64,000 bases of DNA from assembly GCF_036924745.1 (NCBI RefSeq), contig NZ_JAZHSD010000001.1, positions 3,410,001 through 3,474,000 of the forward strand, given 5' to 3'. The DNA comes from Bradyrhizobium sp. AZCC 1693. GTDB taxonomy: Bacteria > Pseudomonadota > Alphaproteobacteria > Rhizobiales > Xanthobacteraceae. The notes under the pieces were generated by a model, which worked only from the letters and a program-made list of their open reading frames with translations, had not been told where the DNA came from and searched no databases. Of this stretch, positions 26,258 to 34,954 are shown piece by piece; the stretch's first letter is position 1, and each line of letters starts with the position of its first letter. The position numbers were made by a program, and so were the translations under genes.

Positions 26258-27847
26258 ATGCTGGAACTGCGCAAGGACATTTTCGCCGACGAGCGCGATG
26301 ATAACTTAAAGGAGATCGGAAAGGGCACGCAGCGCCAGGACATGCTCGGCCATGTCACGGGCACCTCGACCTATTTCGACGACCACAAGCTGCAGGGCAT
26401 GCTCCATCTTAAAGTGTTGCGCAGCCCGCACGCCCATGCCCGCCTGCGCCGCATCGAAACGACGGAAGCGGAACGCGCGCCCGGCGTTCGGCGCATCATT
26501 CGCGGCGCCGACGTGCCGGTAAATCTCAACACGCTGCTCAGCCTCATCAACTTCGGCAAGGACGACGAGCCGTCGCTCGCGGTCGACAAGGTCCGCTACA
26601 AGGGTGAACCGATCGTCGCTATCGTCGCCGACAGCCCGCGTGAAGCCTTTGAGGCGCTCGCGAAAGTGCGGGTCGACTACGAACCATTGCCTGCTGTGTT
26701 CGACGTTGAGGAGGCGCTCAAACCTGGCGCCCCCGTCGTCAACGAGGTCTACTCCAAGAACACCTTCATCTATCACGACGTCTACGATCACCAGAAACTG
26801 CGCTTCGGCGATGTCGAGCGTGGCTTCGCCGAGGCGGACCATGTCCTCGAACAGCGCTACCAGATGTCGCCGATCGAGCACGCGCCGACCGAGACCAACG
26901 GCTCGATCGCAGCCCCCGACACCAACGGCCGCTATGTCGTCTACACCTCGACGCAAGCCCTGTTCTTCTCGCTCGACACCTGCGCAAAGATCCTCGACGT
27001 GCCCTCCAACACCTTCCACTTCATCGGCGGGACCGTCGGCGGCGGCTTCGGCGGCAAGGTGGACACGCTCACCGAACCGCTCGCCATCCTCGGCGCGATG
27101 CTGACCGGCCGCCCGGTGCGCTATCAGCTCGGCCGCGAAGAGGAGATGCAGTTCGGCTCGCCGCGCGGCGCCGAACGCATCTACATCAAGGACGGCGTGA
27201 TGCGCGACGGGCGTATCGTCGCGCGCAAGATTCGCGCCTATTTCGACAGCGGCGCCTATACGCGGCTTTCCAGCTACGCCGTCGTCAAATGCGCGGCGCA
27301 CCTGCCCGGCCCCTACACGATCCCCAACGTCTACGGCGATGTCTACTGCGTGTTCACCAACCGGACTCCGGCAACCGCCATGCGAGGGTTCGGCGTCACG
27401 GCGATGGACTTTGCGCTCGAATGCCAGATGGACAAGCTCGCGCATCTGGTCGGCATCGACCCGATGGAATTTCGCATCCTCAACGCCTATCGCGACGGCG
27501 ACATGAAGGCGCACCGGCGCGAGGCCAAGAACACCGCATTGATCGAATGCGTGCAGGTCGCCGCTGAAAAGGCCAAATGGCCGCTTCGCGAAGAGGTGAA
27601 GCGGATGTCGTCGCGCAAGGACGGCGGCGGCAGCCGGGCGGCGATATCGCCGACGCCGCGCGAGCCTGTTCCGCAACGCGGGGCCGTCTCGCAGCAGCGG
27701 ATCACCTATGATCGCGCACCCGCGGCATCGACCCATGAACCGCCTCCCGCGCCGACACCACCCGCCCCTCCCCCACGGCCACAGGCTCCGTCGCCGTCGC
27801 ATGGCGCCACCCGTTTCTCCTCCGTCTTCGGCACCAGGAGGCGCTGA
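26258..27847 (+). CDS. Mo-hydroxylase large subunit, N-terminal half (split CoxL-like)
   Basis: A 529-residue molybdopterin-binding polypeptide carrying the first part of a CoxL/XdhC-type large subunit. It has GKGTQRQDMLGHVTGTSTYF, GGTVGGGFGGKVD (molybdopterin contact), and TAMRGFGVTAMD. Homologous large subunits run to about 770-800 residues in one chain; here the chain ends after an abrupt Pro-rich tail (PPPAPTPPAPPPRPQAPSPS) and the rest is the next gene, 2 bp later. The stop is clean and the tail reads as a linker, so this looks like a genuine split rather than a frameshift. CoxL's Cys-containing active-site loop is absent, so this is not a CO dehydrogenase. Confidence 0.9.
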   Translation: MLELRKDIFADERDDNLKEIGKGTQRQDMLGHVTGTSTYFDDHKLQGMLHLKVLRSPHAHARLRRIETTEAERAPGVRRIIRGADVPVNLNTLLSLINFGKDDEPSLAVDKVRYKGEPIVAIVADSPREAFEALAKVRVDYEPLPAVFDVEEALKPGAPVVNEVYSKNTFIYHDVYDHQKLRFGDVERGFAEADHVLEQRYQMSPIEHAPTETNGSIAAPDTNGRYVVYTSTQALFFSLDTCAKILDVPSNTFHFIGGTVGGGFGGKVDTLTEPLAILGAMLTGRPVRYQLGREEEMQFGSPRGAERIYIKDGVMRDGRIVARKIRAYFDSGAYTRLSSYAVVKCAAHLPGPYTIPNVYGDVYCVFTNRTPATAMRGFGVTAMDFALECQMDKLAHLVGIDPMEFRILNAYRDGDMKAHRREAKNTALIECVQVAAEKAKWPLREEVKRMSSRKDGGGSRAAISPTPREPVPQRGAVSQQRITYDRAPAASTHEPPPAPTPPAPPPRPQAPSPSHGATRFSSVFGTRRR

Positions 27848-27849
27848 TC

Positions 27850-28872
27850 ATGACAAAACATCGCGGACGCGGCATCGCCTCGATCAACTATCCCATCGGC
27901 ATGAACCTTGGCGGCGATCCCAGCCAGGCGCTGGTTCATTCCAACCCCAGCGGCAAGTTCACGGTATCGCTGTCGTCGATCGATCTCGGCCAGGGCATGA
28001 AGTCGGTGACGCGGCAGATCTGCGCGGAGACGCTCGGCGTGCCTGTCGAAGACGTCTATGTCGATACCGCCGATTCCGACACCGGGCCGCACTGCATGGG
28101 CTCGTTCGCCTCGCGCGGCACGCATCGCGTCGGCAACGCGGTCATGGCGGCGGCAAAGGAAGCGCGCGGCGTCATGATGGAAGCCGCCGCCGAGGAGCTG
28201 GAGGTCAACGCCGCCGATCTCGATACCGACGGGCGCGGCAACATCCATGTCAAGGGCGCGCCGCACCGCTCGATCTCCACCAAGGACGTCGCCATCGCCG
28301 CGCAGTTCAGGCAAGGCAAAACGATTTCGGGACGCGGCATCTTTCTGGTGCCGTTGTCGGAGGTGAATCCCGAGACCGGCGAGATGTCGCCTGCCACCTG
28401 CTACGCGCATGCCTGCCTAGTCGCCGAGGTCGAGGTCGATGACGAGACCGGCGAGGTTGCGATGGTGCGCATCGACAGCGCCTATGAACTGGGCCGCGCG
28501 CTCAATCCGCGCCTCGTCGAGCAGCAGCTCGTCGGCGGCGCATGGATGGGAATCAGCCACGCGCTGTTTGAAACGCCCGAGCCTTATTATCCCGACCCGG
28601 CGCACGGCCCGCGCGACTTCGTCGAATATCTGATGCCCGGTCCCGGCGACATCTGCCCGCACGATATCGCGGTGCTGGAGCGCCCCGCCGCCGATGGGCC
28701 GTTCGGCGCCAAGGGCCCCGGAGAAATGTGCGCCAATCCTGTGCTGCCGGCGGTCGCCAACGCCATCTTCAATGCCGTCGGCGTGCGGATGGATGAACTG
28801 CCGATCACGCCGGAAAAAGTCTTGCGGGCGATCAAGGCCCAGGGCGGCGCGCGGCCGCAGGCGCGGCGCTGA
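27850..28872 (+). CDS. Mo-hydroxylase large subunit, C-terminal half (split)
   Basis: A 340-residue polypeptide with the remaining molybdopterin-binding segments of an XDH-family large subunit: SSIDLGQGMKSVTRQICAET, GSFASRGTHRVGNAV, GGAWMGISHALFET and GPFGAKGPGEMCANP, which contains the catalytic glutamate (GE). It must assemble with the product of the preceding gene to form the Mo site. Bacterial Mo hydroxylases with divided large subunits are known (for example nicotinate dehydrogenase). The substrate is unknown. Confidence 0.9.
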   Translation: MTKHRGRGIASINYPIGMNLGGDPSQALVHSNPSGKFTVSLSSIDLGQGMKSVTRQICAETLGVPVEDVYVDTADSDTGPHCMGSFASRGTHRVGNAVMAAAKEARGVMMEAAAEELEVNAADLDTDGRGNIHVKGAPHRSISTKDVAIAAQFRQGKTISGRGIFLVPLSEVNPETGEMSPATCYAHACLVAEVEVDDETGEVAMVRIDSAYELGRALNPRLVEQQLVGGAWMGISHALFETPEPYYPDPAHGPRDFVEYLMPGPGDICPHDIAVLERPAADGPFGAKGPGEMCANPVLPAVANAIFNAVGVRMDELPITPEKVLRAIKAQGGARPQARR

Positions 28873-28880
28873 GGCAGAAC

Positions 28881-29762
28881 ATGACGGTCCGCGGCAACAT
28901 CGTCGGCATCGACAGCCCCGAGGCGCTCGAACGGGCGTTGCGGACGGCGTATTATTTGGCAGACGACGGCCTCGCGACGGCAGCCTATCTTGGGCTGGCG
29001 CTCGGAAAGCCGCTGCTGCTGGAAGGCGCGCCGGGTGTCGGCAAGACCGAAGCGGCAAAAGCCATCGCCGCCGTGCTCGGCCGCCGCCTGATCCGCCTGC
29101 AATGCTATGAGGGTATCGACGCATCCGCCGCGCTCTATGAATGGAACTATCCGCGCCAGATGCTCGCGATCCGACAGGCGGGCGAGGAAACGATCGACAT
29201 CTACGGCGAGACTTTTCTGATCGAGCGGCCGATGCTCGCTTCCTTGCGCGCGCCTGACTCCACCGTGCTGCTGATCGACGAAATCGACCGCGCCGACCAG
29301 GAGTTCGAGGCGTTCCTGCTCGAATTCCTTTCCGACTTCCAGATCTCCATTCCCGAGCGCGGCACGGTGCGCGCCGCGGAACGTCCCGTCGTCGTGCTGA
29401 CCTCGAACCGCACCCGCGATCTGCACGAAGCCTTGCGCCGCCGCTGCGTTTATCACTGGATCGATTATCCGACTGCCGAGCGCGAGGCGCGCATCGTGAT
29501 GATGCGGGCATCGAGCGTCGCCGAAGCAACCGCACGCGCCGTCGTCGCGGCGGTGGGGAAGCTGAGGCGCGAGCCGCTCAGCAAGGCGCCTGGAATCGCG
29601 GAAGCCGTTGACTGGGCCGAAGCGGCCACGCTGCTGCACGCGCGCGGTGCCCGCTGGCCCGATGCCTTCAAACGCTCGATCGGCGTTGCGCTGAAGGACG
29701 AGGAAGATCTTACCTTCATCTCCGGCCGGCTCGACGCCCTCATTGCGGAGGCGGCGGCGTGA
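28881..29762 (+). CDS. MoxR-type AAA+ ATPase (CoxD-like)
   Basis: A 293-residue AAA+ ATPase with Walker A EGAPGVGKTEAAKA, Walker B VLLIDEIDRAD, and sensor-1 VVVLTSNRTRDLHEALRRRC. MoxR proteins act with VWA partners as metal-centre maturation chaperones; CoxD is needed to finish the Mo site of CO dehydrogenase. Its position directly after the split Mo subunit and its overlap (4 bp) with a VWA gene support the same job here. Confidence 0.92.
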   Translation: MTVRGNIVGIDSPEALERALRTAYYLADDGLATAAYLGLALGKPLLLEGAPGVGKTEAAKAIAAVLGRRLIRLQCYEGIDASAALYEWNYPRQMLAIRQAGEETIDIYGETFLIERPMLASLRAPDSTVLLIDEIDRADQEFEAFLLEFLSDFQISIPERGTVRAAERPVVVLTSNRTRDLHEALRRRCVYHWIDYPTAEREARIVMMRASSVAEATARAVVAAVGKLRREPLSKAPGIAEAVDWAEAATLLHARGARWPDAFKRSIGVALKDEEDLTFISGRLDALIAEAAA

Positions 29763-30877
29763 GCGGCGAACTGCAATTGCCGCACGCGGCCCGCGTGTTC
29801 GTGTCCTTTGTCGCGCTGCTGCGCGCCAACGGTTTTGCCGTGGCGCCGGAGCAGACAACGGCGTTCCTGGCTGCCATCGAGTTGCTGGGTCCGCGCAGCC
29901 TCGAAGCCATTCGGCAGGCCGGGTTGGCAACGCTCGCCCCGCCGCCGGAGCGGCGCACGACCTACGACCGGCTGTTCGACATCCATTTCATCGGCAGCGA
30001 AGCGATTGATCATGCGGGCGCGGAAGATGAGGAAGTGGTTCGCCTGCAGGAGGAAGGCCGCGGCGAAGACGAAACATTGCTGGCTGATGAGGCCAACGAG
30101 TCCGGACTTGTCGCGGCCCGCGCCGAGGCGCTGGTCGAACGACGCTTCGCGGCAAGCGCCACTGGCGATGCCCTGCGAAAACTGTCGCGCGAGGCGCCCG
30201 CGCGACTGCCGCGGCGGCGCGGCCATCGCCGCATGCGTGCCCGCCGCGGGCCGTGGGCAGATCTGCGCCGCACCCTGCGCGAGAGCGTGCGCAATGACGG
30301 CGAGGTGCTGCGGCTCGGGCGCCTGAAACGCCGCGCCCGGCCGCGCAAGATTCTGCTCCTGATCGACGTCTCCGGCTCCATGAAGGGGCGCACCGACGAC
30401 AACATGAAGCTGGCGCATGCGCTGTCGCACGCAGCTCCCAACGTCGAAGTGTTCACCTTCGGCACCAGGCTCACCCGCGTCACCCGAGCGCTGCGTCTCA
30501 AGCGCCGCGAGCAGGCGCTGTCCGCTGCCGCGCATCTGGTCAGCGATTGGGACGGCGGCACCCGCATCGGCGATGCGCTGCAGGCGTTCCTGGCGGTGCC
30601 GCGGTTCGGCAGCTATGCGCGTGGCGCCGCCGTCGTCATCCTCTCCGACGGGCTGGAGCGCGGCGATCCCTCGGCCCTGCGCGACGCGGTCGCAAACCTG
30701 TCGCGGCGCGCCTGGCGCCTGAGCTGGCTGACGCCGCTGGCGGCAGGCCCCGGCTTTCAGCCGCAGACCGAAGCGCTGATCGCGATAAGGCGCTTCGTGG
30801 ATGATCTGGTCGACGGCGGATCCACCGTCGCGATCGCTTCGCACGTTCTCTCGCTTGGACAAAGGAAGGCCGCGTGA
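29759..30877 (+). CDS. VWA-domain protein (CoxE-like)
   Basis: A 372-residue protein from GTG 29759 with a C-terminal von Willebrand A domain. The MIDAS motif is ILLLIDVSGSMKGRT (DxSxS), later WDGGTRIGDALQAF and VVILSDGLERGDPSALRD. An acidic/basic region lies in the middle (EDEEVVRLQEEGRGEDE and a run of arginines RLPRRRGHRRMRARRG). CoxE-family proteins partner MoxR ATPases in Mo-enzyme maturation. Its stop overlaps the next start. Confidence 0.92.
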   Translation: MSGELQLPHAARVFVSFVALLRANGFAVAPEQTTAFLAAIELLGPRSLEAIRQAGLATLAPPPERRTTYDRLFDIHFIGSEAIDHAGAEDEEVVRLQEEGRGEDETLLADEANESGLVAARAEALVERRFAASATGDALRKLSREAPARLPRRRGHRRMRARRGPWADLRRTLRESVRNDGEVLRLGRLKRRARPRKILLLIDVSGSMKGRTDDNMKLAHALSHAAPNVEVFTFGTRLTRVTRALRLKRREQALSAAAHLVSDWDGGTRIGDALQAFLAVPRFGSYARGAAVVILSDGLERGDPSALRDAVANLSRRAWRLSWLTPLAAGPGFQPQTEALIAIRRFVDDLVDGGSTVAIASHVLSLGQRKAA

Positions 30878-31764
30878 CCGAGATCGTCGATGCCCATCAT
30901 CATATCTGGCGTCAGGCCGATCTGCCCTGGCTGAGCGGCCCGATGCAGCCGCGCATCTTCGGCCCCTACGAGCCGATCCGGCGCGACTATCCGATCGAGG
31001 AATATCTCGGCGATCTCGCGGGCTCCGGCGTGACGCGCTCGGTCTATGTGCAGACCAACTGGGCCAACGACCGCTTTGAGGACGAAACCGCCTGGGTCCA
31101 AGGGACCGCGAAGGAGCACGGTTGGCCGCACGCCATCGTTTCCTATGCCGACTTCAACGTCGACGACGTCCGCCCGCAGCTCGATCGTCTGGCGCGCTAT
31201 CCACTGGTGCGCGGCGTACGCATGCAATTGCACTGGCACGAAAACCCGCTCTATCGTTTTGCGGCCCGGCCGGACCTCTGCGCCGATCCCAAGATCCGAC
31301 GCAACGTCGCGCGCCTCGCCGACTATGGCTTCAGCTTCGACCTGCAGGTGTTCGCGCCGCAAATGGCGGATGCCGCCGGACTCGCCGAAGCCTGTCCCGA
31401 TGTAACCTTTGTCCTGCAGCATGCCGGCATGCTGGAGGACCTTTCGTCACAGGGGCGAGCCGCCTGGCGCGCCGGCATGACCCGGCTCGCGGCCTGTCCA
31501 AATGTCGTCTCAAAACTTTCCGGCCTCGGCACCTTCATCCACCGCAACGATCCCGCGCATGTATTCGACGTCCTCACCGAGACGGTGACGATCTTTGGCG
31601 CCGACCGGTGCCTGTTCGGCTCCAATTTTCCGATCGAAAAACTTTGGACCAGTTATCGCGAACTGGTGGACGCCTATCTCGCCGCGACAGTGCATCTTCG
31701 CGCGGATCAGCGCGACGCAGTTCTGAGAGCAACAGCCGTGCGCGTTTATCGACTGGGAACCTGA
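30874..31764 (+). CDS. Amidohydrolase/lactonase, TIM-barrel (Amidohydro_2)
   Basis: A 296-residue metal-dependent hydrolase from GTG 30874, preceded by AAAGGAAGG and overlapping the CoxE-like stop. It begins TEIVDAHHHIWRQADLPWLS, the HxH metal motif of the Amidohydro_2 family, and has FVLQHAGM and GADRCLFGSNFPIEKLW near the C-terminus. Relatives hydrolyse lactones such as 2-pyrone-4,6-dicarboxylate and L-fucono/rhamnono-lactone. In this cluster it is a candidate ring-opening step after hydroxylation. Confidence 0.88.
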   Translation: MTEIVDAHHHIWRQADLPWLSGPMQPRIFGPYEPIRRDYPIEEYLGDLAGSGVTRSVYVQTNWANDRFEDETAWVQGTAKEHGWPHAIVSYADFNVDDVRPQLDRLARYPLVRGVRMQLHWHENPLYRFAARPDLCADPKIRRNVARLADYGFSFDLQVFAPQMADAAGLAEACPDVTFVLQHAGMLEDLSSQGRAAWRAGMTRLAACPNVVSKLSGLGTFIHRNDPAHVFDVLTETVTIFGADRCLFGSNFPIEKLWTSYRELVDAYLAATVHLRADQRDAVLRATAVRVYRLGT

Positions 31765-31794
31765 GCGAATAAGAGGATTCGGGGAGACAGACAC

Positions 31795-32643
31795 ATGCCG
31801 CTTGAAATCAAGATTTTGGACTATGGAGATATCGAACTGGAATCGAGCTTTCTCGTGCTTGGCCGCGATTGCGGCCGGACCCGCCGTGTCCTGACGCTGG
31901 GCTTCCTGATCGTCGGCGGTCCCTATCCGGTCGTGGTCGACACCGGTTATCGCTCCAACCAGATCATGGAAACGCTGGGCATGCGCGGGCTTCAGTTCCA
32001 TGAGAACATGATCGAGAACCAGCTCGCGCGCCACGGCGTGCGGATGGGCGACGTCCGCTATGTCTGTCACACCCATCTGCATATCGACCACGCCGGCAAG
32101 GACGATTTGTTTCCGATGAACACGACGGTCGTGCTCAACCGCAAGGAGCTGGAATATTCCGTTTCCGGATTGATGCATCCGCAATATCCGGCGCCCGATA
32201 TCAAGCATCTGATCGACCGCCTGCACACCAGGAGCGCGCTGCGCTTCCTCGATCTTGAGGTGACCGGTCCGATCGAACTGATGCCGGGCGTTTATTGCGA
32301 GGCCGCCAACGCCCACACCGAAGGCTCGATGAACATCCACGTTCATACCGCCGACGGCATCGCCACCATTTGCGGCGACGTGATCTACGACATTAACGAC
32401 CAGATCGTCACGCCCTTCAACGAGATTCACGACGCCGAGCCGCGCACCACAGGCAATCACGGCACCAGCAAGCGGGCGGAAAAGGCCGCGATCAAAAAAC
32501 TCCTCAGCAATTCGCGCTACCTGCTCCCGGTCCACGACCGCCCGGCCAAAGTCGAAGGCGGCATCGTGGTCGGCCGGCTGCACGACCAGGTACCGGGACC
32601 GGTGGTTCAGAGCCTGCCTCAGCGCAACTGGTTCCCGGCCTGA
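31795..32643 (+). CDS. AHL-lactonase-like metallo-beta-lactamase-fold hydrolase
   Basis: A 282-residue MBL-fold enzyme. The di-zinc motif CHTHLHIDHAG (HxHxDH: H94, H96, D98, H99) is intact and further ligands lie in ANAHTEGSMNIHV and CGDVIYD. Length and layout match the N-acyl-homoserine lactonase (AiiA/AttM-like) family. Quorum-signal hydrolysis is possible, but the catabolic context makes lactone hydrolysis within the pathway more likely. AttM-type enzymes are known in lactone degradation. Confidence 0.88.
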   Translation: MPLEIKILDYGDIELESSFLVLGRDCGRTRRVLTLGFLIVGGPYPVVVDTGYRSNQIMETLGMRGLQFHENMIENQLARHGVRMGDVRYVCHTHLHIDHAGKDDLFPMNTTVVLNRKELEYSVSGLMHPQYPAPDIKHLIDRLHTRSALRFLDLEVTGPIELMPGVYCEAANAHTEGSMNIHVHTADGIATICGDVIYDINDQIVTPFNEIHDAEPRTTGNHGTSKRAEKAAIKKLLSNSRYLLPVHDRPAKVEGGIVVGRLHDQVPGPVVQSLPQRNWFPA

Positions 32644-32663
32644 CGCGAGAAAAGGACCGACCG

Positions 32664-34241
32664 ATGACGCATGTCACGCTGCGCCCGGAATTCGAAACCC
32701 TGATCGACCCCTACGCGCCCGTCGGCCAGGTCGGCACCGGTTTTGATTTTACGGAGGGCCCGATCTGGCATCCGGTGCATCACTATCTGCTGTTTTCGGA
32801 TATGCCCGGCGATGTGCGCCGGCGATGGGATGCCAAGCGCGGCGTCGTCGAGGTCAAGCGTCCTTCGAACAAATGCAACGGCATGACCTATGACGCAGAG
32901 CTCAACCTGATCGTCTGCGAACACGCCACCTCGTCATTGATCCGCGAGCGCCCCGATGGAAGGCGCGAGGTGATTGCTTCGCACTACGAAAATCAGGAGC
33001 TCAACAGCCCGAACGATGTCTGTGTGCATTCGAGCGGCGCGATCTATTTCAGCGATCCCTGGTATGGCCGCATGCCGGTCTACGGCGTCGAGCGGCCGCG
33101 CCAGCTTGGCTTTCAGGGCGTCTACCGCATCCCGCCGGGCGGCGGCCCGCCGAAACTCGTCGTCGACCGCCATCTGTTCGACCAGCCCAACGGCCTCTGC
33201 TTCTCGCCAGACGAGCGCCTGCTATATGTCAACGACACCACGCAGGCGCTGATCCGCGTCTTCGACGTCGAAGCCGATGGTTCGCTCGCCAATGCGCGCG
33301 TCTTCGCCAGCGGCATTCGCTCCGAGCTCGAGCCCGGCCTGCCGGACGGCATGAAATGCGATCAGCGCGGCAATGTCTGGGTCACGGCGCCCGGCGGCGT
33401 CTGGGTCTACTCTCCCGCCGGCGAGTTGCTCGGCAAGGTCCGCGTTCCCGAACTCGTCGCCAATCTCGCCTGGGGCGGCGCTGATTTTCGCACGCTCTAT
33501 CTGACCGCCACCCATTCGGTCTATGCGATCCCGGTCAAGGCCGGTCCGCGCCACGAACCCTATATGAGCGGCCGGGCTTCGACCGGTCCCGAGACCGGAT
33601 CGGCCCGGCCTGTCTCTCCCCAACTCGCCGGTGACGACATGCAGCTCGATCCGCGACGCTGCGCGATGATCATTCAGGATTTGCAGAACGACGTGATCAT
33701 GGAAGGCGGCGCATTCGCCGATTCCGGCTCTCCCGGCCATGCGCGCCAGCAACGGGTGGTTGACAATGTCCGCCGCCTCGCCGAAGCGGCGCGGGCGCGC
33801 GGCATCGTCATCATCCATGTCTGGTTCATCGTCGAGCCGGGTGCGCCCGGTGTCACGCTCAATGCGCCGCTGTTCGAGGGACTGGTCGATAGCGGCGCGA
33901 TGGTGCGCGGAAGCTGGGGCGCGGCCCCGGTTCCGGGGCTCGAGCCGCGCGCCGGCGATTTCATCGTCGAGAAAATGCGCATGAGCGCCTGGGAGGGCAC
34001 AAGGCTGGAGACCATCCTCAAGGCGACTGGCCGCGACATGCTCATCAACACCGGCGCCTGGACCAACATGTCGGTCGAACACACCGCCCGCACCGGCGCC
34101 GACAAGGGCTACTTCATGATCGTCCCGGAAGACTGCTGCTCGACCATGAACGCCGACTGGCACAACGCCTCCATCAACTTTGCGATGCAGAACGTTGCCG
34201 TCGTCACCAGCGCGGATGCGGTGCTCAGGGGACTGGGATGA
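32664..34241 (+). CDS. SMP-30/gluconolactonase fused to isochorismatase-like domain (Cys-to-Ser)
   Basis: A 525-residue two-domain fusion. Residues 15-300 form an SMP-30/gluconolactonase six-bladed propeller with metal-ligand candidates E31 (FTEGPIWH), N117 (NSPNDV), N176 (QPNGLCFS) and D228 (LPDGMKCD). Residues 326-525 are an isochorismatase-like cysteine-hydrolase domain with D339 (IIQDLQND) and K437 (IVEKMRMSAWEGT). The nucleophile position, normally Cys in TNxCVExTAR, is Ser470 (TNMSVEHTAR; codon TCG 34071-34073). Either the second domain uses Ser, is inactive, or has another role. Two hydrolytic steps appear joined in one chain. Confidence 0.88.
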   Translation: MTHVTLRPEFETLIDPYAPVGQVGTGFDFTEGPIWHPVHHYLLFSDMPGDVRRRWDAKRGVVEVKRPSNKCNGMTYDAELNLIVCEHATSSLIRERPDGRREVIASHYENQELNSPNDVCVHSSGAIYFSDPWYGRMPVYGVERPRQLGFQGVYRIPPGGGPPKLVVDRHLFDQPNGLCFSPDERLLYVNDTTQALIRVFDVEADGSLANARVFASGIRSELEPGLPDGMKCDQRGNVWVTAPGGVWVYSPAGELLGKVRVPELVANLAWGGADFRTLYLTATHSVYAIPVKAGPRHEPYMSGRASTGPETGSARPVSPQLAGDDMQLDPRRCAMIIQDLQNDVIMEGGAFADSGSPGHARQQRVVDNVRRLAEAARARGIVIIHVWFIVEPGAPGVTLNAPLFEGLVDSGAMVRGSWGAAPVPGLEPRAGDFIVEKMRMSAWEGTRLETILKATGRDMLINTGAWTNMSVEHTARTGADKGYFMIVPEDCCSTMNADWHNASINFAMQNVAVVTSADAVLRGLG

Positions 34242-34254
34242 ACAGAGCCCGGCC

Positions 34255-34881
34255 ATGCCAAAACTCTTTCACCTGAGCTGTTCGCCGCGCACGGACTCGG
34301 AATCCTCCGCCGGCGCGCGGGTCTTCATTGACCGCTTCCGCCAGGCGCGGCCGGACTGGGACATCGACGTGATGAACCTGTGGCGGGATCACCTGCCGGA
34401 ATTCGAGGGTTATGTCCTGGAGGCCAAATATGCCCGCATCGGCGGGCGGGCGTTCACGGATTCGCAGCGCGATGCGTTTGCGGTCACTGAGCGCATCGCG
34501 CTCCGGTTCGCGCTCGCTGACCGCGTGCTGATTTCGACGCCGATGTGGAATTTTGGCATTCCCTACAAGCTGAAGCAATGGATCGACGTCATCACGCAGC
34601 CCGGGCTGGCGTTCCGCTACGATTCGGCGCAAGGGTATCTGCCGCTGTTCCAGGACCGGCCGACGGTCGTCATCCTGGCGAGCGGCAGCGATTTCATCAC
34701 CGGCATGAATCGCGGCCGCATCGATATGGCGACCCCCTATCTGCGCGAGGCGCTTCGCTTCATCGGCGTCAGCGACGTGCGTTTCGTGCCGATCGGACCG
34801 ACCACCGGACCGCTCGATCCGATCCGCACCGCACGCGAAGGCGCGCATCGGCGGCTGGCCGAGATGGCCGCGCGATTCTGA
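34255..34881 (+). CDS. FMN-dependent NADH-azoreductase/quinone reductase
   Basis: A 208-residue flavodoxin-fold enzyme of the AzoR/AcpD family starting at ATG 34255. It begins PKLFHLSCSPRTDSESSAGA and has the FMN-binding STPMWNFGIPYKLKQWIDVI stretch. These enzymes reduce quinones and azo compounds by two electrons with NAD(P)H. It follows the SMP-30 fusion after 13 bp and is likely co-transcribed. It may detoxify or process quinoid intermediates of the pathway. Confidence 0.92.
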   Translation: MPKLFHLSCSPRTDSESSAGARVFIDRFRQARPDWDIDVMNLWRDHLPEFEGYVLEAKYARIGGRAFTDSQRDAFAVTERIALRFALADRVLISTPMWNFGIPYKLKQWIDVITQPGLAFRYDSAQGYLPLFQDRPTVVILASGSDFITGMNRGRIDMATPYLREALRFIGVSDVRFVPIGPTTGPLDPIRTAREGAHRRLAEMAARF

Positions 34882-34954
34882 TCGATAGGCTTGGCCAAAC
34901 CTAAACATTTGCGGCAATATCGCGCTTACCCGGCTGGGCCGAAGGAGAACCCCG

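Noticed and set aside
26258..28872. Large subunit as a frameshifted single gene
   Set aside because: The first gene ends in a long Pro-rich tail and a proper stop, and the second has its own ATG 2 bp on; no one- or two-base change joins them without discarding the tail.
26258..28872. Identity as aerobic CO dehydrogenase
   Set aside because: The CoxL active-site loop with its Cu-binding Cys is not present where AMRGFG stands, so CO oxidation is not supported.
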